Shown here piece after piece: positions 32,537 to 40,556 of a stretch of 46,708 nt of DNA. The notes under the pieces are model-generated. The model saw only the letters and a list, made by a program, of their open reading frames with translations. It was not told where the DNA came from and ran no database searches. Where the stretch lies: NCBI RefSeq assembly GCF_013044505.1, contig NZ_JABERD010000067.1, forward strand, positions 1 to 46,708. The letters run 5' to 3'. The first letter of the stretch is position 1; each line of letters opens with the position of its first letter. The DNA is from Streptomyces sp. S3(2020). GTDB taxonomy: Bacteria; Actinomycetota; Actinomycetes; Streptomycetales; Streptomycetaceae. The translations under genes and the position numbers were made by a program.

Positions 32537-34474
32537 ATGACCAACCCTGCGCCGTCGCGGAGATCCCCCGACCAGCCCTGGCGTACCGAGGGCACCCCGC
32601 AGGAGCCGCCGAAGCCGCCGCCCGGCGGGCGGAAGCCGCGCGGGGGCTGGTGGAGCCTGCTCCTCACCGCGCTGATCGTGTTCCTGGTCGCCAACCTCGT
32701 GCTGTCGTACTTCAACGACGGCGACGAGCCGACGATCTCGTACACGGAGTTCAGCAAGCAGGTCGACGACGGCAACGTCAGCAAGATCTACGCCAAGGGC
32801 GACGCGATCCAGGGCCAGCTCAAGAAGGAGCAGGACAACCCCGAGGGCGACGGCAAGTACACCAAGTTCAAGACCGAGCGGCCGACCTTCGCGGACGACC
32901 AGCTCTGGGAGGACCTGACCAAGCACGACGTCACCGTCACCGCGGAGCCGGTCGTCCAGCAGCGCAGCTTCCTGTCCAACCTGCTGATCTCGCTGGCCCC
33001 GATGCTGCTCCTGGTCGTGCTGTGGATCTTCATCGCACGGCGGATGAGCGCGGGGATGGGCGGCGCCGGCGGCATGCTCGGCCGCAAGGCCCCGCCCAAG
33101 CCGGTCGAGCTGGAGTCGGGGGAGAAGCGCACGACCTTCGAGGACGTGGCGGGCATCGACGAGGTCGAGGGCGAGCTCAACGACGTCGTCGACTTCCTCA
33201 AGAACCCGGACGCCTACCGGAAGATGGGCGCCAAGATGCCGCGCGGTGTGCTGCTCGCGGGTCCGCCCGGCACCGGCAAGACACTCCTCGCGCGGGCCGT
33301 CGCCGGTGAGGCGGGAGTGCCCTTCTTCTCGGCCTCCGCGTCCGAGTTCATCGAGATGATCGTCGGCGTCGGCGCCTCACGCGTGCGTGAACTGTTCGCC
33401 GAGGCGCGCAAGGTGGCGCCGTCGATCATCTTCATCGACGAGATCGACACCATCGGCCGGGCCCGCGGCGGCGGCTCGGGCATGGGCGGCCACGACGAGC
33501 GCGAACAGACCCTCAACCAGATCCTCACCGAGATGGACGGCTTCTCCGGCTCGGAGGGCGTCATCGTCATCGCGGCCACCAACCGGGCCGACGTCCTGGA
33601 CCCGGCCCTGACCCGTCCCGGCCGCTTCGACCGGGTGGTCATGGTCTCGCCCCCGGACCGGGGCGGCCGTGAGGCCATCCTGGAGATCCACACCCGCGAG
33701 ATCCCGCTCGCCGACGGTGTCGACCTGGCCCAGGTCGCCCGTACGACCCCGGGCATGACCGGCGCCGAACTCGCCAACCTGGCGAACGAGGCGGCGCTGC
33801 TGGCGGTGAAACGCAAGCAGGAGACGGTCACGCAGACCGACCTCTCGGAAGCGCTGGAGAAGGTCCAACTGGGCGCCGAACGCCCGCTGGTGATGCCCGA
33901 GGAGGAACGCCGCCGCACCGCCTACCACGAGAGCGGACACGCCCTCCTCGGCATGCTGCAACCGGGCGCCGACCCCGTTCGCAAGATCACCATCGTGCCG
34001 CGCGGGAGGGCCCTCGGCGTGACGCTGTCGACGCCGGACGCGGACCGGTACGCGTACACCGAGGAGTATCTGCGCGGCCGGATCATCGGCGCGCTCGGCG
34101 GCATGGCCGCGGAACACGTCGTCTACGACGCCATCACCACCGGCGCGGAGAACGACCTAGAACAGGTCACCAACATCGCGCGCGGCATGGTCGCCCGGTG
34201 GGGGATGAGCGAGCGCGTGGGCCGGCTGTCCGCGCTGCCCGGTGACGCCCAGCAGGCCTACGGGCTCTCGGCGGCCCCGCAGACCCTGGACGTGATCGAG
34301 CACGAGATGCGCCGGATCGTGGACGGCTGCTACGAGGAGGCCTGCCGTAAACTCCGCGACCACCGAGGCCAGTTGGACGCCCTCGCCCAGGCCCTGCTGG
34401 ACAACGAGACGCTGGAGGAGGCGGACGTGTACCGGATCGCGGGGATCACCCGGCTGACCAAGGACGACGCCTAG
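32537..34474 (+). CDS. ftsH: ATP-dependent zinc metalloprotease FtsH (paralogue)
   Basis: A 645-residue membrane AAA protease that degrades misfolded membrane proteins and some cytosolic regulators. Two membrane segments (about 40-58 and 147-167) flank a short periplasmic domain. AAA core: GPPGTGKT (242-249), IIFIDEIDTIGRARGG, and the second-region ATNRADVLDPALTRPGRFDR. The zinc motif is HESGH (464-468; usually HEAGH), with the third acidic ligand in ENDLEQVTNIARGMV. Streptomyces have a longer FtsH next to folE/hpt, so this is probably a second copy. It lacks the long Pro/Gly-rich tail of that form. Confidence 0.93.
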   Translation: MTNPAPSRRSPDQPWRTEGTPQEPPKPPPGGRKPRGGWWSLLLTALIVFLVANLVLSYFNDGDEPTISYTEFSKQVDDGNVSKIYAKGDAIQGQLKKEQDNPEGDGKYTKFKTERPTFADDQLWEDLTKHDVTVTAEPVVQQRSFLSNLLISLAPMLLLVVLWIFIARRMSAGMGGAGGMLGRKAPPKPVELESGEKRTTFEDVAGIDEVEGELNDVVDFLKNPDAYRKMGAKMPRGVLLAGPPGTGKTLLARAVAGEAGVPFFSASASEFIEMIVGVGASRVRELFAEARKVAPSIIFIDEIDTIGRARGGGSGMGGHDEREQTLNQILTEMDGFSGSEGVIVIAATNRADVLDPALTRPGRFDRVVMVSPPDRGGREAILEIHTREIPLADGVDLAQVARTTPGMTGAELANLANEAALLAVKRKQETVTQTDLSEALEKVQLGAERPLVMPEEERRRTAYHESGHALLGMLQPGADPVRKITIVPRGRALGVTLSTPDADRYAYTEEYLRGRIIGALGGMAAEHVVYDAITTGAENDLEQVTNIARGMVARWGMSERVGRLSALPGDAQQAYGLSAAPQTLDVIEHEMRRIVDGCYEEACRKLRDHRGQLDALAQALLDNETLEEADVYRIAGITRLTKDDA

Positions 34475-34516
34475 GCCGGCCGCTGTGCCCGGTTCGGGCC
34501 GATCCCGCGCGGGAGT

Positions 34517-35374
34517 TCAGGGAACGCGCGCGATCAGGTACCGGAACACGTTCGGCATCCACACGGTCCCGTCCCGGTGCTGGTACGGGTGGAGGGCCTC
34601 CGCGACCTCCTTGTCGACCTGGGCCTGGTCCGTCGCGCAGATCGCCGCGTCGAAGAGGCCCGTCGACAGCAGGCCCCGCAGGGCGCTGTCCAGGTCGGCG
34701 TAGCCGAAGGGGCAGGCGACCCGCCCGGAACCGTCCGGCTTGAGACCCGCCCGCTGGGCCACCTCCTCCAGGTCGTCACGGAGGGCGGGGCGCCAACTGC
34801 CCGTGCTGCGCAGCGGATCCGCCAGCTTCGTGGCCACCCGCAGCACGGACGACGTGGCGCAGCGTTCCGGCGGACCCCAGCCGGCGAGCACCACGGGCGC
34901 CCCCCGCTCGACGAGCGGCGTCGCCGCGGCGAGCAGCCCGGCGAGCCCCTCCGAGTCGCCCGCGAGGCACCCGATGGGCTCGAAGGCGGTCACCAGGGTG
35001 TACGCGGGCGTCTCCGCGTCGGCCGCGTCCCGGGGGTGACCGTCGATGATCCGGGTGTCCGCACGCGTGCGCGTGGCCCAGGCCTCGGGCAGCAGCCGCT
35101 CCCGGGCCAGCGCCAGCCGTTCGGCGGACGAGGAGTCGACGCCGGTGACCGCGGCCCCTCTCGACGCCGCCATCAGAAGGGCGAGTCCGCTACCGCAGCC
35201 GAGGCCCAGCACGCGGGTGCCGGTGCCCACTTCGAGTCGCTCGTAGACGGCCTCGTAGAGCGGAACCAGCATCCGCTCCTGGATCTCGGACCAGTCACGC
35301 GCGCGTGCACACCGGTCCACACGGGACGCCTCTCCCGTATGAGTCAGGTGCTGCCGCACGAGCGTAGGTGTCAT
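34517..35374 (-). CDS. Class I SAM-dependent methyltransferase
   Basis: A 285-residue enzyme with the Rossmann SAM motif TRVLGLGCGSGLALLMAA (Gly-rich loop), the acidic strand-2 end VTGVDSSSAERLALARERL, and a methyltransferase-11-type core (LVTAFEPIGCLAGD). A C-terminal segment (ALHPYQHRDGTVWMPNVFRYLIAR) resembles small-molecule methyltransferases of Streptomyces. The substrate is unknown. It is convergent with ftsH. ATG 35374 (MTPTLVRQHL) is preferred over an upstream in-frame ATG at 35539, whose 55 extra residues are Arg/Gly/Ser-rich and not protein-like. Confidence 0.85.
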   Translation of the reverse strand: MTPTLVRQHLTHTGEASRVDRCARARDWSEIQERMLVPLYEAVYERLEVGTGTRVLGLGCGSGLALLMAASRGAAVTGVDSSSAERLALARERLLPEAWATRTRADTRIIDGHPRDAADAETPAYTLVTAFEPIGCLAGDSEGLAGLLAAATPLVERGAPVVLAGWGPPERCATSSVLRVATKLADPLRSTGSWRPALRDDLEEVAQRAGLKPDGSGRVACPFGYADLDSALRGLLSTGLFDAAICATDQAQVDKEVAEALHPYQHRDGTVWMPNVFRYLIARVP

Positions 35375-35571
35375 CGAAAGCGCCCCAATCCGCCGAGAGT
35401 TACCTCTGTGCCCGTTCCCTGGCCCCCGTGACGTGCGCTCGTACTCCCCCCGTATGCCAGATAACTCCGCACCCGAGCGCGCGTCCAGGGTCTGTGGGGC
35501 CCGGCTTGCGGGTTCGGTGTGCGCGTGGCGAGATTTCACATCCCGGCAACCTGGAGCCGTACGAACACGTC

Positions 35572-36054
35572 ATGGCGAAGGCGCCCGTTCCCACGTTCGG
35601 GGCCGCCGACTTCGCGCGCCGGCACCGGGATCCGATCGCCGAGGCGGTTCTGGCCAAGGTCCGCGCGTGCGGCGATCAGTTCGAGGCGGTGGGCGTACGG
35701 GGGCATGCCGACGACCGGTGTGCCGGTACGGATCGAGGCCGGGTCCCGTGACCTGGAGAGGGGCACGGTGACACCGGCCCGGCGGGTCCCGGGTGGGAAG
35801 GAGCCGGTGGCCGTCGAGTCCCTCGTACGACTTCCCCCGGCGACCTTCGAAGAGGATCAGGCGCCGACGCGGTCCCGCGAGCACCGCGCGTCCCGGACGG
35901 CGGATGTGTCTCCCGGGCGGCCCTCGGTGAAGAAGGCGAGGCCAGGGCGGTCGAGCGCGCGGTGACCGTACGGTGTCTGGTCGCCGAGGGCGGGTCGGTT
36001 CCCGGCGGCGGCAAGGCGACCGGTAACGTCGCGGGCGTCGCGCACGCTTACTGA
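35572..36054 (+). pseudogene. proS: Collapsed prolyl-tRNA synthetase (archaeal-type proS) remnant
   Basis: Three pieces in proper order resemble a long-form ProS. Piece 1 (frame of 35572) begins MAKAPVPTFGAADFARRH like the family N-terminus, then jumps directly to AEAVLAKVRACGDQF, normally some 290 residues later in the anticodon-binding region. Piece 2 (another frame, about 35705-35910) reads GVPVRIEAGSRDLERGTV, ARRVPGGKEPVAVESL and SRTADVS. Piece 3 (back in the first frame) reads LGEEGEARAVE, VTVRCLVAEGGSVP and ends HAY-stop at 36054, like the ProS C-terminus. The aminoacylation core is absent, so the gene cannot be functional; the working ProS must lie elsewhere. Similarity is from memory of the family. 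Confidence 0.85.
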
Positions 36055-36314
36055 GGTAGCGCCTTCCGACGGGAGAGCGACCGAAACGCCTCTTGCGCAT
36101 CCGCGGACCACAGTCGCCCCGGCGCGCGGACACCGTCTACGTGGCGGGTCGTATATCAGACTACGTACCGGCTTAGTGCGAGCTGTGAGGCTTATCCGCA
36201 GATCAGCGCACCCGCCCTCGTCAGGACGCATCAGCGGCAACTGACGGGTACGTGCAAATTATTTGGGATGGCCCGGAATCGGAACACTGGGGCACTCCGG
36301 CTCGTTGTCATTAC

Positions 36315-36911
36315 GTGAGCACGACACAGACACCACCTGTTCTCGCCGCCGAGCTGGCACAGGCGTGGGCCGACATTCAGCGGTACCACCCCGAGCTGCC
36401 CGATCTCGCCGCGCCAGAGTCCCTGATCGGAGAGTCGTCGTCCGCGTGCGGACACGAGCTCTCCTTCGAGCGACTGCTCCACGAGGCAGTCCACGGGATC
36501 GCCGCCTCCCGCGGCGTCCGCGACACCTCCCGCGCCGGCCGTTACCACAACCGCAGATTCCTCGCGATCGCCGAGGAGCTGGGCCTGGACCACCCCGAGG
36601 AGCCGCACCCCAGCAGCGGTTTCTCGCTGGTCACGCTCAACCCCGAGGCCAAGCGCCGCTACCGCCCGACCATCGAGCGGCTCCAGCGCGCCCTGAAGGC
36701 CCACACGGCGGCCACCTCCGCCGACACGGCCCGCTCCTTCCGCGGCCCGGCCGCCCGGCACGGCTCGTCCGGTGGCGGCGTACGCGTCAAGGCGGTCTGC
36801 GACTGCGGTCGCAACGTGCGCGTCGTCCCGTCGGTCCTGGCGCAGGCGCCCATCGTCTGCGGCGGGTGCGGCAAGCCGTTCCGGATCCCCGAGGTCGTCG
36901 GGGCCGCGTAA
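36315..36911 (+). CDS. SprT-like zinc metallopeptidase-related protein with zinc ribbon
   Basis: A 198-residue protein with an HExxH-type site HEAVH (His56, Glu57, His60), and a likely third ligand in RYHNRRFLAIAEELGL (His78). This is the arrangement of SprT-like zincins. A basic helical stretch (RYRPTIERLQRALKAHTA) leads to a C-terminal zinc ribbon (CDCG...CGGCGKPF). The family is conserved in Streptomyces as a hypothetical protein; protease activity, perhaps on DNA- or RNA-bound proteins like SprT/SPRTN, is inferred. The start at GTG 36315 (VSTTQTPPVLAAEL) lacks a good ribosome site; a GTG at 36252 is possible. Confidence 0.82.
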   Translation: MSTTQTPPVLAAELAQAWADIQRYHPELPDLAAPESLIGESSSACGHELSFERLLHEAVHGIAASRGVRDTSRAGRYHNRRFLAIAEELGLDHPEEPHPSSGFSLVTLNPEAKRRYRPTIERLQRALKAHTAATSADTARSFRGPAARHGSSGGGVRVKAVCDCGRNVRVVPSVLAQAPIVCGGCGKPFRIPEVVGAA

Positions 36912-37177
36912 CCGCGGTCCGTGGAGGACCGGCATCTCGTGGGTGCCGGAACCACGCCTGGGGCACCCTGCGCCGCCGGGTGCCTCTCAGGCGTGCCCGC
37001 CACAGCCTCCCGTCCGACGCGACCCGCCGGGTATGGCACAATGGCTAGCTGTACTCGACAGCCGCACAGGAACCCTCTCGCCTCCGGCTGACGCGTCCAT
37101 CGGGCACTCGGGTACCGCAACCCCACGCGGCAATCTCGCCGTGCCCAACCACGTCAAAACCAGGAGAACCCACTCCC

Positions 37178-37597
37178 GTGGCAGTCAAGATCAAGCTGAA
37201 GCGTCTGGGCAAGATCCGTTCGCCTCACTACCGCATCGTCATCGCCGACTCCCGCACGCGCCGTGACGGCCGTGCGATCGAGGAGATCGGTCTGTACCAC
37301 CCGGTGCAGAACCCCTCGCGCATCGAGGTCGACTCGGACCGCGCGCAGTACTGGCTGGGTGTCGGCGCGCAGCCGACCGAGCCCGTCCTCGCCATCCTGA
37401 AGCTGACCGGCGACTGGCAGAAGTTCAAGGGCCTGCCCGCCCCGGCCCCGCTGCTCGTGGCCGCGCCGAAGGCTGCTCGCCCGGTGTTCGACGCCCTCGG
37501 TGGCGACGACGAGGGCAAGGGTGAGGCCATCACCCAGAAGAAGAAGGCTGAGAAGAAGGACGAGGCTGCCGCCGAGTCCGAGTCGACCGAGGCCTGA
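37178..37597 (+). CDS. rpsP: 30S ribosomal protein S16
   Basis: A 139-residue protein: the conserved S16 core MAVKIKLKRLGKIRSPHYRI, then VADSRTRRDGRAIEEIGLYHP, followed by the actinobacterial C-terminal extension rich in Lys, Glu and Ala. GTG 37178 has CAGGAG about 10 bases upstream. It heads the rpsP-khpA-rimM-trmD-rplS group. A TATGGCACAATGG element at 37033-37045 is a possible promoter -10 region; the leader would be about 130 bases. Confidence 0.97.
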   Translation: MAVKIKLKRLGKIRSPHYRIVIADSRTRRDGRAIEEIGLYHPVQNPSRIEVDSDRAQYWLGVGAQPTEPVLAILKLTGDWQKFKGLPAPAPLLVAAPKAARPVFDALGGDDEGKGEAITQKKKAEKKDEAAAESESTEA

Positions 37598-37599
37598 GC

Positions 37600-37839
37600 A
37601 TGCTCGAGGAGGCTCTCGAGCACCTCGTGAAGGGCATCGTCGACAACCCTGACGATGTGCAGGTCGCCTCACGCGACCTGCGCCGCGGGCGTGTGCTGGA
37701 GGTCCGGGTCCACCCCGACGACCTCGGCAAGGTGATCGGTCGCAACGGCCGCACCGCACGCGCTCTGCGTACCGTCGTGGGCGCCATCGGCGGCCGTGGG
37801 GTCCGTGTCGACCTTGTCGACGTCGACCACGTCCGCTGA
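37600..37839 (+). CDS. khpA: KH-domain RNA-binding protein KhpA
   Basis: A 79-residue single type II KH domain with the conserved GxxG loop in VIGRNGRTARALRTVV and RGVRVDLVDV. In Gram-positive bacteria KhpA pairs with KhpB/Jag to bind RNA and influence cell division. Its place between rpsP and rimM is conserved. It starts two bases after rpsP ends, so co-translation is likely. Confidence 0.94.
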   Translation: MLEEALEHLVKGIVDNPDDVQVASRDLRRGRVLEVRVHPDDLGKVIGRNGRTARALRTVVGAIGGRGVRVDLVDVDHVR

Positions 37840-37869
37840 CGCAAAACGCAGCTGACAGAGCACCGGCTC

Positions 37870-37903
37870 GGGCCGGGGAGGGCCACTGGGCCGTCCCCGG
37901 CCC
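37870..37903 (+). terminator. 15-bp hairpin between khpA and rimM
   Basis: Arms at 37870-37884 and 37889-37903 pair over 15 positions with one mismatch around loop ACTG. It could be an attenuator lowering rimM-trmD expression relative to rpsP, or an RNA-processing site. There is no T-run. Confidence 0.6.
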
Positions 37904-37932
37904 GTAGTCGTACCTACAGGAGAACAAGCACA

Positions 37933-38478
37933 GTGCAGCTGGTAGTCGCTCGCATCGGCCGTGCCCACGGCATCAAGGGCGAGGTCACCGTGGAGGTCCG
38001 CACCGACGAGCCGGAGCTGAGGCTCGGGCCCGGCGCCGTACTGCTCACGGACCCCGCCTCCACCGGTCCCCTCACCATCGAGACCGGCCGCGTCCACAGC
38101 GGACGCCTCCTCCTGCGCTTCGAGGGCGTGAAGGACCGCAGTGGCGCGGAGGCCCTCCGGAACACCCTGCTGATCGCCGAGGTGGACCCGGAGGAGCTGC
38201 CCGAGGAGGAGGACGAGTACTACGACCACCAGCTGATGGACCTGGACGTGGTGACCAAGGACGGCGTGGAGGTCGGCCGGATCACCGAGATCTCGCATCT
38301 GCCGTCCCAGGACCTGTTCATCGTCGAGCGGCCCGACGGCAGCGAGGTGATGATCCCGTTCGTCGAGTCGATCGTCACCGAGATCGACCTGGAGGAGCAG
38401 CGGGCGGTCATCGACCCGCCGCCCGGGCTCATCGACGACCAGGCAGAGACCGCGTCTTCCAAGGAAGACAGCGCATGA
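37933..38478 (+). CDS. rimM: 16S rRNA processing protein RimM
   Basis: A 181-residue 30S assembly factor that binds S19 and helps 3'-domain maturation. The N-terminal RimM barrel is VARIGRAHGIKGEVTVEVRT, and the C-terminal PRC-like barrel is EYYDHQLMDLDVVTKDG with EVMIPFVESIVTEID. The start is GTG 37933 with AGGAG at 37917-37921. Its TGA overlaps the trmD ATG by four bases. Confidence 0.96.
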   Translation: MQLVVARIGRAHGIKGEVTVEVRTDEPELRLGPGAVLLTDPASTGPLTIETGRVHSGRLLLRFEGVKDRSGAEALRNTLLIAEVDPEELPEEEDEYYDHQLMDLDVVTKDGVEVGRITEISHLPSQDLFIVERPDGSEVMIPFVESIVTEIDLEEQRAVIDPPPGLIDDQAETASSKEDSA

Positions 38479-39308
38479 GGCTCGACGTCGTCACGATCTT
38501 CCCCGAGTACCTCGAACCCCTGAACGTCTCCCTCGTCGGCAAGGCACGCGCGCGTGGACAGCTGGACGTCCACGTCCACGACCTGCGCGACTGGACGTAC
38601 GACCGCCACAACACCGTCGACGACACCCCGTACGGCGGCGGCCCGGGCATGGTCATGAAGACCGACCCGTGGGGGGAGGCGCTGGACTCCGCGCTCGCGG
38701 ACGGCTACGAGACGGGTTCCCACGCGCCCGCGCTCATCGTCCCCACGCCCAGCGGGCGCCCCTTCACCCAGGAACTCGCCGTGGAGCTCTCCGAGCGGCC
38801 CTGGCTGGTCTTCACGCCCGCCCGGTACGAGGGCATCGACCGCCGAGTCATCGACGAGTACGCGACCCGGATGCCCGTCTACGAGGTCTCCATCGGCGAC
38901 TACGTCCTCGCCGGCGGCGAGGCGGCCGTCCTCGTCGTCACGGAGGCCGTGGCCCGGCTGCTGCCCGGTGTCCTGGGCAACGCCGAGTCCCACCGGGACG
39001 ACTCCTTCGCGCCCGGTGCCATGGCGAACCTCCTGGAGGGCCCCGTCTACACCAAGCCGCCCCGGTGGCGCGACCGGGGCATCCCGGAGACGCTGCTCAG
39101 CGGACACCACGGCAGGATCGCCCGCTGGCGGCGCGACGAGGCGCTCAAGCGCACCACCGCCAACCGGCCCGATCTCATCGAGCGCTGCGACCCCAAGGCC
39201 TTCGACAAGAAGGACCGCGAGATGCTCTCCATCCTGGGCTGGGCGCCCGATCCGGCAGGGGAGCCGTACGGCCGATTTTGGCGTCGGGTCGACGGCGTGG
39301 AAGAATAG
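38475..39308 (+). CDS. trmD: tRNA (guanine37-N1)-methyltransferase TrmD
   Basis: A 277-residue SPOUT methyltransferase that makes m1G37 in tRNAs and so protects reading frame. It begins MRLDVVTIFPEYLEPL. The trefoil-knot SAM site is in VYEVSIGDYVLAGGEAAVLV, and the N-terminal DDTPYGGGPGMVMK motif is present. The C-terminal domain (SGHHGRIARWRRDEALKRT in pieces) contacts tRNA. The ATGA junction with rimM shows coupling. Confidence 0.97.
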   Translation: MRLDVVTIFPEYLEPLNVSLVGKARARGQLDVHVHDLRDWTYDRHNTVDDTPYGGGPGMVMKTDPWGEALDSALADGYETGSHAPALIVPTPSGRPFTQELAVELSERPWLVFTPARYEGIDRRVIDEYATRMPVYEVSIGDYVLAGGEAAVLVVTEAVARLLPGVLGNAESHRDDSFAPGAMANLLEGPVYTKPPRWRDRGIPETLLSGHHGRIARWRRDEALKRTTANRPDLIERCDPKAFDKKDREMLSILGWAPDPAGEPYGRFWRRVDGVEE

Positions 39309-39320
39309 GTCGCTGTTGTG

Positions 39321-39360
39321 CGTCGTCCGGCGTGCGCCCCTGCCACAGGGGGACACGACG
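39321..39360 (+). promoter_or_regulatory. Structured leader between trmD and rplS
   Basis: CCCCT (39337-39341) and AGGGG (39347-39351) form an inner stem, and CGTCGT (39321-39326) pairs with ACGACG (39355-39360) outside it. The structure lies about 80 bases upstream of rplS and could be a ribosomal-protein autoregulatory leader or an attenuator. No known L19 leader motif was recognised. Confidence 0.4.
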
Positions 39361-39441
39361 CCCGCTCCGGCACGGACAACACCCTCCGATACACCTAGCT
39401 CCCGCCTATGACCTGTGGCATGGGTGAAGAAAGCAGACGAA

Positions 39442-39792
39442 ATGTCTCACCTGCTCGACTCTGTCGACAACGCGTCGCTGCGCAGCGACATCCCGGCCTT
39501 CCGCCCGGGTGACACCGTCAACGTCCACGTCCGCGTCATCGAGGGCAACCGCTCCCGTGTGCAGCAGTTCAAGGGCGTAGTCATCCGTCGCCAGGGCGCC
39601 GGTGTCCGCGAGACCTTCACGGTCCGCAAGGTCTCGTTCTCCGTCGGCGTCGAGCGCACCTTCCCGGTGCACACCCCGATCGTCGAGAAGATCGAGCTCG
39701 TCACCAAGGGTGACGTGCGCCGCGCCAAGCTGTACTACCTGCGCGAGCTGCGCGGCAAGGCCGCGAAGATCAAGGAGAAGCGCGAGCGCTGA
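39442..39792 (+). CDS. rplS: 50S ribosomal protein L19
   Basis: A 116-residue protein beginning MSHLLDSVDNASLRSDIP, with IEGNRSRVQQFKGVVIRRQG and TFTVRKVSFSVGVERTFP typical of L19 and a basic Lys/Arg C-terminus. L19 sits at the 30S-50S interface. ATG 39442 gives the usual length of 116; an upstream in-frame start (39415) would add nine residues. Confidence 0.97.
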   Translation: MSHLLDSVDNASLRSDIPAFRPGDTVNVHVRVIEGNRSRVQQFKGVVIRRQGAGVRETFTVRKVSFSVGVERTFPVHTPIVEKIELVTKGDVRRAKLYYLRELRGKAAKIKEKRER

Positions 39793-39815
39793 TCTCGCCT
39801 TCCGGGGTCCACAGA

Positions 39816-39838
39816 GGGGCCGGATAGCATCTGGCCCC
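39816..39838 (+). promoter_or_regulatory. Hairpin immediately before the sipW start codon
   Basis: GGGGCCGGAT (39816-39825) pairs with ATCTGGCCCC (39829-39838), with one G-T pair and a 3-base loop; sipW ATG follows at 39840. Its middle includes TAGCAT (39825-39830), a possible -10 box, which would make a short-leader or leaderless sipW transcript. Alternatively it is an rplS terminator. Confidence 0.45.
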
Positions 39839-39839
39839 G

Positions 39840-40556
39840 ATGGACACCGAAGCACAGCAGACGGAGCGCGACCGCTCCTCCCGCCCTTCCGGATCCGAGG
39901 AGATCTCGGACACAGAGGGTCAGGAGGGACGGTCGCGTTTCGCGTTGGTGTCGCGGATCACCGGGTGGCTTCCCGGTGGCCGGATCAGCCTGACCTTGTT
40001 GGTCTGCCTGCTGTTTTTGCTGTTCCTCAACGCTTTCGTGGTGCAACCGTTCCAGATTCCCAGCGGATCCATGGAAAACGGATTGAGGATCGGGGACCGG
40101 GTTCTCGTAAATAAGTTGGCGTACCGTTTTGGTGCCGAGCCGCGGCGCGGAGATGTAGTGGTGTTCGACGGAACCGGGTACTTCGGGGATGCGGACTACA
40201 TCAAGCGCGTGGTGGGTGTGGGGGGAGACCACGTGGTCTGCTGCGACAAGGAGGGGAGGATCGAGGTGAACGGCCGGTCGGTCGACGAGTCGTCGTTCCT
40301 GTACCCCGGTGACAGTCCGTCCTCGGTGGACTTCGACGTCGTCGTGCCCGACGGCACCCTCTTCGTCCTCGGCGACCACCGCGGCGAGTCCAGCGACTCC
40401 CGCGACCATCTGGGCTCGCCCGGCGGCGGTATGATCCCCGTGACCGGGGTGATCGGCCGCGCCGACTGGATCGTATGGCCGACCGCCCACTGGACCCGGC
40501 TGCACCGACCCGACGCCTACGCGCGCGTGCCCGCCGCGGCAGGTGCCGATGGGTAA
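39840..40556 (+). CDS. sipW: Type I signal peptidase SipW
   Basis: A 238-residue membrane serine/lysine peptidase, the first of four. One N-terminal membrane segment (about 50-69, LTLLVCLLFLLFLNAFVVQ) precedes the catalytic Ser77 (box B, IPSGSMENGLRIGDRV) and Lys122 (box D, YIKRVVGVGGD). Box E is LGDHRGESSDSRDH. There is no C-terminal membrane segment. It cleaves signal peptides of exported proteins. Four tandem sip genes after rplS are known from S. lividans and S. coelicolor. The end overlaps sipX by eight bases. Confidence 0.93.
   Translation: MDTEAQQTERDRSSRPSGSEEISDTEGQEGRSRFALVSRITGWLPGGRISLTLLVCLLFLLFLNAFVVQPFQIPSGSMENGLRIGDRVLVNKLAYRFGAEPRRGDVVVFDGTGYFGDADYIKRVVGVGGDHVVCCDKEGRIEVNGRSVDESSFLYPGDSPSSVDFDVVVPDGTLFVLGDHRGESSDSRDHLGSPGGGMIPVTGVIGRADWIVWPTAHWTRLHRPDAYARVPAAAGADG

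Noticed and set aside
34517..35539. Methyltransferase starting at 35539
   Set aside because: The extra 55 residues are Arg/Ser/Gly-rich with no domain; the ATG at 35374 gives a normal start.
35368..35965. Two short open frames as independent hypothetical genes
   Set aside because: Their translations are consecutive parts of one prolyl-tRNA synthetase in shifted frames.
37030..37075. TATGGCACAATGGCTAGCTG as part of a tRNA gene
   Set aside because: No acceptor stem, T-loop or anticodon arm can be built around it; a promoter element is more likely.
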